In this document: positions 59,743 through 64,000 of the stretch, one piece after another
How positions within the stretch are numbered: the stretch's first letter is position 1
Layout of the letters: each line of letters starts with the position of its first letter
Origin: Acidobacteriota bacterium
Lineage (GTDB): Bacteria > Acidobacteriota > Terriglobia > Bryobacterales > Bryobacteraceae
NCBI GenBank assembly: GCA_025353165.1
Contig: JANXRE010000024.1
Location: forward strand, 1-64,000
DNA: 64,000 nucleotides
Direction of reading: 5' to 3'
The notes under the pieces: model-generated
What the model saw: only the letters and a program-made list of their open reading frames with translations
The model's database searches: none
What the model was told of the DNA's origin: nothing
Made by a program: the position numbers and the translations under genes

Positions 59743-62700
59743 ATGGAATCGAGACTGAATCTACCAGCCAGGTGGCTGGGCGTGCTTATATTTGCCGTTC
59801 TGCCGGCGGCGCAAGTCTGCGCACAATCCACTTTTGCCAGCCTGAGCGGAACCGTGCGGGATAGCTCGGGAGCGGCCGTGCCTGGAGCCGACGTAAGGCT
59901 CACCGAGGTGCAAACCAACGTAGTGCAACGAACCCTCACCGCAAATGACGGGATCTTTCGGTTGCTCAACCTTCTTCCGGGCCGCTACGTTGTTGTCGTG
60001 TCCAAGGCCGGGTTCAGCGAAACTCGAACCGCGGAATTCGATCTCGCGGCCCGTCAGGAACAGCGTGCCGATGTGTCGCTCGCCATCGCCAGCCAGGTGA
60101 CTAAAGTCGACGTGACGGCCGCGCCGCCGATCATCAACACGGAAAGTAGCAGCGTGAGCGATGCCACCAGCAACCGCGATCTCATCAACGCGCCCCTCAA
60201 TTACCGTACGTTCAACACCTCTCCGTTCCAGGCCTTGTACGTGATGCCCGAAGTGGTGGCCAGCGTCGCCGGACCCAATGGCTCTACCGCCAGCGAGTTC
60301 AACATTCAGGGATCGTCATGGAACTGGACCGACGTTTCGGTGGATGGCATCTACGTGGGCAGCGCGCGCCGCGGCGGCGCAATCCTGGACTCGTTCCCTT
60401 CCGCCGAAACCGTCTCAGAAATGCGGGTCAATGCCATTGGCAACAACGCCGAGTTCGCACAAGTGGCCGATGTCTCATTCATCTCCAAGGGCGGCACCAA
60501 CCAGTTCCACGGATCCGGTTTCTACAACTACAACGGCAACGCCTTGAACGCGAACCCCTTTGTCGCCTATAACCAGGTCAATACCGGCGTCGCATCGCGC
60601 TCGGTGAACAACAATTTCGGCGGCAGCGCCGGCGGGCCGATTTTACGGAACAAGACGTTCTTCTTTGCCACCTACGAGGGGTTGCGCATCCGGCAATTCG
60701 CCGCGCAGGGCGCCCATGTCTTCCCCGACGCCTTCCGCCACGGCGACTTCAGCTCGCTGCTCCAAGGAGCGACCCCCATTCAACTGAAGGACCCGTTTAC
60801 CGGTCAGCCCTATCCGGGCAACATCATTAGCGAGCCGGCGAATCCGGTCTCGAAGACGCTGATCGACAAGTACTTTCCCGCGCCGAATGCCAGTCTGGAC
60901 CGGTTTCAATTCGCCAGTCCCGCCAGCACGCCTTCCGATCAATACGACATTCGCATCGACCACAACATCTCCGACCGCCAGCGAATATTCGGCCGGTGGA
61001 CCTCCAAGTACTTGACGCCGACCTTCCCTGTCCAGTTCCCCGCGCTCGGGAATGGGTCGGTGGAAAACCGCCCGCACGATCTCGTTCTGTCGTACAACTT
61101 TGTCATCACGCCGTCGACTCTGAATGAGTTTCGCTTCGGCTGGTCGCAGTCCAACCAGTTAATCAAGCCGATCGGCATCGATCACCAGCAGGCGGTTCAA
61201 GATCTGGGACTCAAGCTGCTGGCCACCACGTTCCCGAAAGGCGCCGGTTTTCCGCATTTTATCGTCGATGGTTACGATCCGATCAACTACCAGCGCGAGG
61301 AGGACCTCAAGGAGCGGAACATCGAGTACGGGGACAATTTCACCTGGACGCACGGGCGGCACACGCTGAAGTTCGGCGGCGTCATGCACCAGTTCAAGGT
61401 CAACGAGCAGGCGACCTTCAATGGGGCCGACGGCCTCGGTGAGTTCTTTTTCCACAATTTCATTCCCAGCAAGCAAGACCCGGCGGTCGACGGCGGCACG
61501 GGTTACTCGGTGGCCAACTTCTATCTGGGCCTGCCCTCGTTTCTCGATCAGGACAGCGCCGGTCCGGACTGGCAAGGCGTTGCCCGGCAGTACGGCCTTT
61601 TCGCGCAGGACACCTGGAAGGTTTCCTCGCGTCTGACGCTGAGCTATGGCCTCCGCTGGGAGTACCATCCGCCGTTCCATGAGGATTTTGGCAACGTCAC
61701 AAACTTCGACCGAGCCACCGGCAACGCTATAGTCCCCGACGAGAAATCGTTGGCGCTGGCAGCGCCGACATTCGTGCAGTCTCTCAATGGCGCCAAGCTG
61801 CTCACGGCGGTGCAGGCCGGATTTCCGAGGTCGCTGCGTTATTCCGACAAGAAGGACTTCGGCCCGCGGCTCGGCTTCGCCTGGCTACCTGTTGCCAATT
61901 CGACCAACACCGTCATTCGCGGCGGGTACGGCATGTACACGATTCGGACGCTGGGCGCGGTCTTCAATTCGCTCACCGCGATCCACACGGCGAGCGCCGT
62001 CAACTTTTTCCCGGTAGTGGATACACAAACGCACACCCCGAGCATTGTTTGGCCGAACACCACCGACAATTCACTGAATGTCGGCGCGGCGCCACTCCAG
62101 AGCTTCTACACGGCGAATGATCCGCATTTCCTCGAGCCGCTGACCCAGCAATGGAGTCTCACCTTTGAACACCAGTTCACGCCGGCGATGAGCGTGCGCG
62201 CGAGCTACAGCGGCCAGCACGCCACACGGTTGGGCTACAATCCCAACCTGAACCAGATCCCGTTCAACTCGACCGGAGCCGGCGCGTCCGGGCCTCCGGC
62301 CAATCGACCCTTCCAGAGCTGGGATTACGTCAGCTCGCGCGACAACGGCGGCACGAACGACTATCATGACCTCTCGCTCCAATTCAAAGCCACTTCCAAG
62401 GATCTGACGCTGAGTTCGACCTATGTCCTGGCTCGAGCCATGACCAATGCAGAAGGGCCGGTCGGCGATTACAACTTCACTTCGGAGATCGGCGATACGC
62501 CTTCAGACCGCTTCCACATCAATCTGGACCGTGGGCATCAACTCGGAATCCCCACCCAGCGCTGGGTGACGACGTTCGACTATTCCTCGCCCTTCAGTGC
62601 CGGCGGCCGGTGGGGAGGCAGCGCGCCGCGCCCCGTGCGGGCTCTCGCCGGCGGGTGGGAATTGTTCACCATCTTGAGCGTGTCCTCCGGCCATCACTTG

Positions 62701-63129
62701 ACGCCATTCAGTTTCTGGAACACTAGCGGTATCGAGAGCCCGCCGCCGAACCGCGCCGATCTCGTATCGGGCCAGGATCCCAACTCCGGCCCCCATACAG
62801 CCGAGCAGTGGTTCAACACTGCCGCATTCACCACGACGGCGTTTCATACCGGAGGCAATACGAATTTCCTAGGACGGATCGGCAACTCGCCGATGGGCAA
62901 CGTCATCGGACCCGGTTATTTCGACCTCGACCTGTCGCTCCGCCGGAACCTTTCCATTCACGAACGCTGGCGTTTGGCGCTCCTGGCCCAAGCCAAGGAC
63001 GTGCTCAACCACCCGAACTTTGGCGATCCATACATGTACGCGGATGATACCGCCAACTTCGGAAAGATCTTCGGCATTCGCCCAAACTCGACACGAACGC
63101 TGATCATTGGTGGGCGGCTGGAATTCTGA
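59743..63129 (+). CDS. TonB-dependent receptor, Oar/carboxypeptidase-regulatory type (1128 aa)
   Basis: The largest of the three Oar-like receptors. A signal peptide (to about residue 28, VLPAAQVCAQ) is followed by a carboxypeptidase-regulatory sandwich at about 30-115 (ASLSGTVRDSSGAAVPGADV). A plug comes next (FNIQGSSWNWTDVSVDGIYVG, AQVADVSFISKGGTNQFHGS). The barrel then contains NNNFGGSAGGPILRNKTFFFATYEGLR, DTWKVSSRLTLSYGLRWEYHPP and a C-terminal aromatic residue (GGRLEF). AGGAGG lies 10 nt before the ATG, so this mRNA has a normal leader. Control by the divergent LacI regulator is likely. The ligand, probably a glycan, is unknown. Confidence 0.94.
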   Translation: MESRLNLPARWLGVLIFAVLPAAQVCAQSTFASLSGTVRDSSGAAVPGADVRLTEVQTNVVQRTLTANDGIFRLLNLLPGRYVVVVSKAGFSETRTAEFDLAARQEQRADVSLAIASQVTKVDVTAAPPIINTESSSVSDATSNRDLINAPLNYRTFNTSPFQALYVMPEVVASVAGPNGSTASEFNIQGSSWNWTDVSVDGIYVGSARRGGAILDSFPSAETVSEMRVNAIGNNAEFAQVADVSFISKGGTNQFHGSGFYNYNGNALNANPFVAYNQVNTGVASRSVNNNFGGSAGGPILRNKTFFFATYEGLRIRQFAAQGAHVFPDAFRHGDFSSLLQGATPIQLKDPFTGQPYPGNIISEPANPVSKTLIDKYFPAPNASLDRFQFASPASTPSDQYDIRIDHNISDRQRIFGRWTSKYLTPTFPVQFPALGNGSVENRPHDLVLSYNFVITPSTLNEFRFGWSQSNQLIKPIGIDHQQAVQDLGLKLLATTFPKGAGFPHFIVDGYDPINYQREEDLKERNIEYGDNFTWTHGRHTLKFGGVMHQFKVNEQATFNGADGLGEFFFHNFIPSKQDPAVDGGTGYSVANFYLGLPSFLDQDSAGPDWQGVARQYGLFAQDTWKVSSRLTLSYGLRWEYHPPFHEDFGNVTNFDRATGNAIVPDEKSLALAAPTFVQSLNGAKLLTAVQAGFPRSLRYSDKKDFGPRLGFAWLPVANSTNTVIRGGYGMYTIRTLGAVFNSLTAIHTASAVNFFPVVDTQTHTPSIVWPNTTDNSLNVGAAPLQSFYTANDPHFLEPLTQQWSLTFEHQFTPAMSVRASYSGQHATRLGYNPNLNQIPFNSTGAGASGPPANRPFQSWDYVSSRDNGGTNDYHDLSLQFKATSKDLTLSSTYVLARAMTNAEGPVGDYNFTSEIGDTPSDRFHINLDRGHQLGIPTQRWVTTFDYSSPFSAGGRWGGSAPRPVRALAGGWELFTILSVSSGHHLTPFSFWNTSGIESPPPNRADLVSGQDPNSGPHTAEQWFNTAAFTTTAFHTGGNTNFLGRIGNSPMGNVIGPGYFDLDLSLRRNLSIHERWRLALLAQAKDVLNHPNFGDPYMYADDTANFGKIFGIRPNSTRTLIIGGRLEF

Positions 63130-63409
63130 AGTGCCTGTGGCTGAGCGGGACTTAGCGCCGGGTACCCGAGCATTCAGGAAAGCGCTCGGCGCGCCAGCGA
63201 CGGCAGTGTCGGATTCGTCATGACCAACATCGCTCCTGGTAGCGTCACTTTTCGCTGCCGGTCAACTTATTGACTTGGATTGCCGTCCGGAGCTTCGTAC
63301 ACGGTGTAAACCACGGACGGTTCGTCCACAAAGACATTGGATTCCAACATTGGTCACGGATTCGAACTACTCGATCACGCTGGCGTCACAGCATATCCTT
63401 ACTTGTGCT
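63130..63409. other. Gene-free 280 bp downstream of the receptor
   Basis: No gene and no clear terminator hairpin seen. It separates the TonB receptor from the IS21-derived remnant. Confidence 0.4.
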
Positions 63410-63540
63410 GTTGACTCCGCACGCGCCACGGCCGCAGATCAGCGATCGCGATTCCGAAGTGATGGCGATCCCCGTTCCGACGGGAAGCCGATCACTTTTC
63501 GGCGGTTCCCGGAATGGTGATCGCCATCGTCGCAATCTAT
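63410..63540. mobile_element. Probable IS21 terminal region with repeated transposase-site motifs
   Basis: The stretch contains several related motifs in both orientations: GATCGCGATTCCGAAGTGAT (63443-63462), GCCGATCACTTTTCGG (63487-63502) and TTCCCGGAATGGTGATCGCC (63505-63524). IS21 ends carry multiple copies of a roughly 20-bp transposase-binding repeat, and an istA-like start follows about 100 bp downstream. The exact terminus (perhaps TGTTGACTCCG near 63411) is a guess. Confidence 0.5.
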
Positions 63541-63641
63541 TTATTAAGCCGTCTTCATGAAGTGCGCTGGGCAAACCAGCGGCAGGCTGGTCTCCACTGA
63601 GAGGTGGAGGATACCGGTTGCCGCAAGATTAAGAATTGCCC

Positions 63642-64000
63642 GTGCGCAAGAGCAAGGAAGTTCTGAGACTGCAGGCTCTGGGGCTGTCCCAGCGCCAGAT
63701 CGAGTTGTGCGGGCGGTCAGGCGACGGTTTCGGATTACCTGAAAGCCGCCGAAACGGCGGGGTTGGAATGGGCGGACGTCGCCGATTTGGGACGACGACC
63801 GATTGTGGCAGGCGGTGGCTCCCTCTCGGGGGGCGCCCCGGGGCTGCGCGGAATGGCCGGCTGCAAGGCCCGGCTTGCGTCGAAGATATTGACTACCGCA
63901 CAGCGCGGGGCTTGGACCGGCAAATGGTGCGATCGCTGACCGCCAATCGGGCTGGGTGCGGGAACACCAGCATCTGTTCCTGGTGGGGCCAACGGGTATC
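63642..64000 (+). pseudogene. IS21 istA/istB remnant, internally deleted and frameshifted, runs off the window
   Basis: GTG 63642 starts MRKSKEVLRLQALGLSQRQI, the IstA N-terminus. A shift follows to QATVSDYLKAAETAGLEWAD and another to DDRLWQAVAPSRGAP, so at least two indels lie within the first 60 codons. From about 63880 the sequence is IstB: ACVEDIDYRTARGLDRQMVR, then in another frame GWVREHQHLFLVGPTGI, ending at the Walker A motif. Nearly all of istA and the start of istB are missing between these parts. The element is dead. Confidence 0.78.

Overview
The window looks like a chromosomal segment of a GC-rich Acidobacteriota, probably a Solibacter/Bryobacter-type soil bacterium. The evidence is three Oar-type TonB-dependent receptors with carboxypeptidase-regulatory N-termini, an 'acidobacterial duplicated orphan permease' (ADOP), DUF1259, DUF5916 and GH116 proteins, and the hopanoid glycosyltransferase HpnB. 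No rRNA, CRISPR or intact insertion sequence is visible. One tRNA (Gly, CCC anticodon) is present.

Layout. 1-317 is the start of ispG. 445-3775 is a restriction/defence island: a Vsr endonuclease and an NgoMIV-type restriction enzyme face an operon of XRE regulator, HNH nuclease, a small ORF and a DUF3883 PD-(D/E)xK-like protein. A perfect 9-bp inverted repeat lies between the two arms. No DNA methyltransferase accompanies them, and the right edge carries a decayed IS3-type transposase end. 4399-7045 is an acyl-CoA hydratase/dehydrogenase/phosphatase operon. A VapBC toxin-antitoxin pair, msrA, a lactate permease, hpnB and an AGE-type epimerase follow. 12836-20907 is a nitrogen block: tRNA-Gly, gltD, gltB, a divergent LysR regulator placed like Bacillus GltC, and a GAF-ANTAR RNA-binding regulator.

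21001-36796 is mostly export and outer-membrane biology. It holds a TonB receptor with a coupled alpha/beta hydrolase, a frameshifted secreted-protein gene, and an operon of jelly-roll protein, beta-propeller and TonB receptor. It also holds a broken PIN toxin, a DUF1259 / chrB-remnant / MFS operon and a DUF5916 protein. 36793-44914 carries a secreted triple-RidA protein, a Tat-exported GH116 glucosidase coupled to a G3E GTPase, an M28 peptidase and a MaoC-SDR fusion. 44937-55533 is envelope assembly: O-antigen ligase, flippase, ADOP permease, a GT-C-like membrane protein, YbbP, YbbA and divergent TesA. 55591-63129 has a DUF4965 glutaminase-like enzyme, and a LacI regulator divergent from a third Oar receptor with three TTGCAA cores between them. 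The right end is a decayed, internally deleted IS21 element that runs off the window.

Three whole-window patterns stand out. A two-hairpin dispersed repeat occurs three times, each time between the 3' ends of convergent genes. At least eight genes have a -10-like box 5-8 nt before the start codon, suggesting leaderless mRNAs. Genes within operons commonly overlap by 4 nt.
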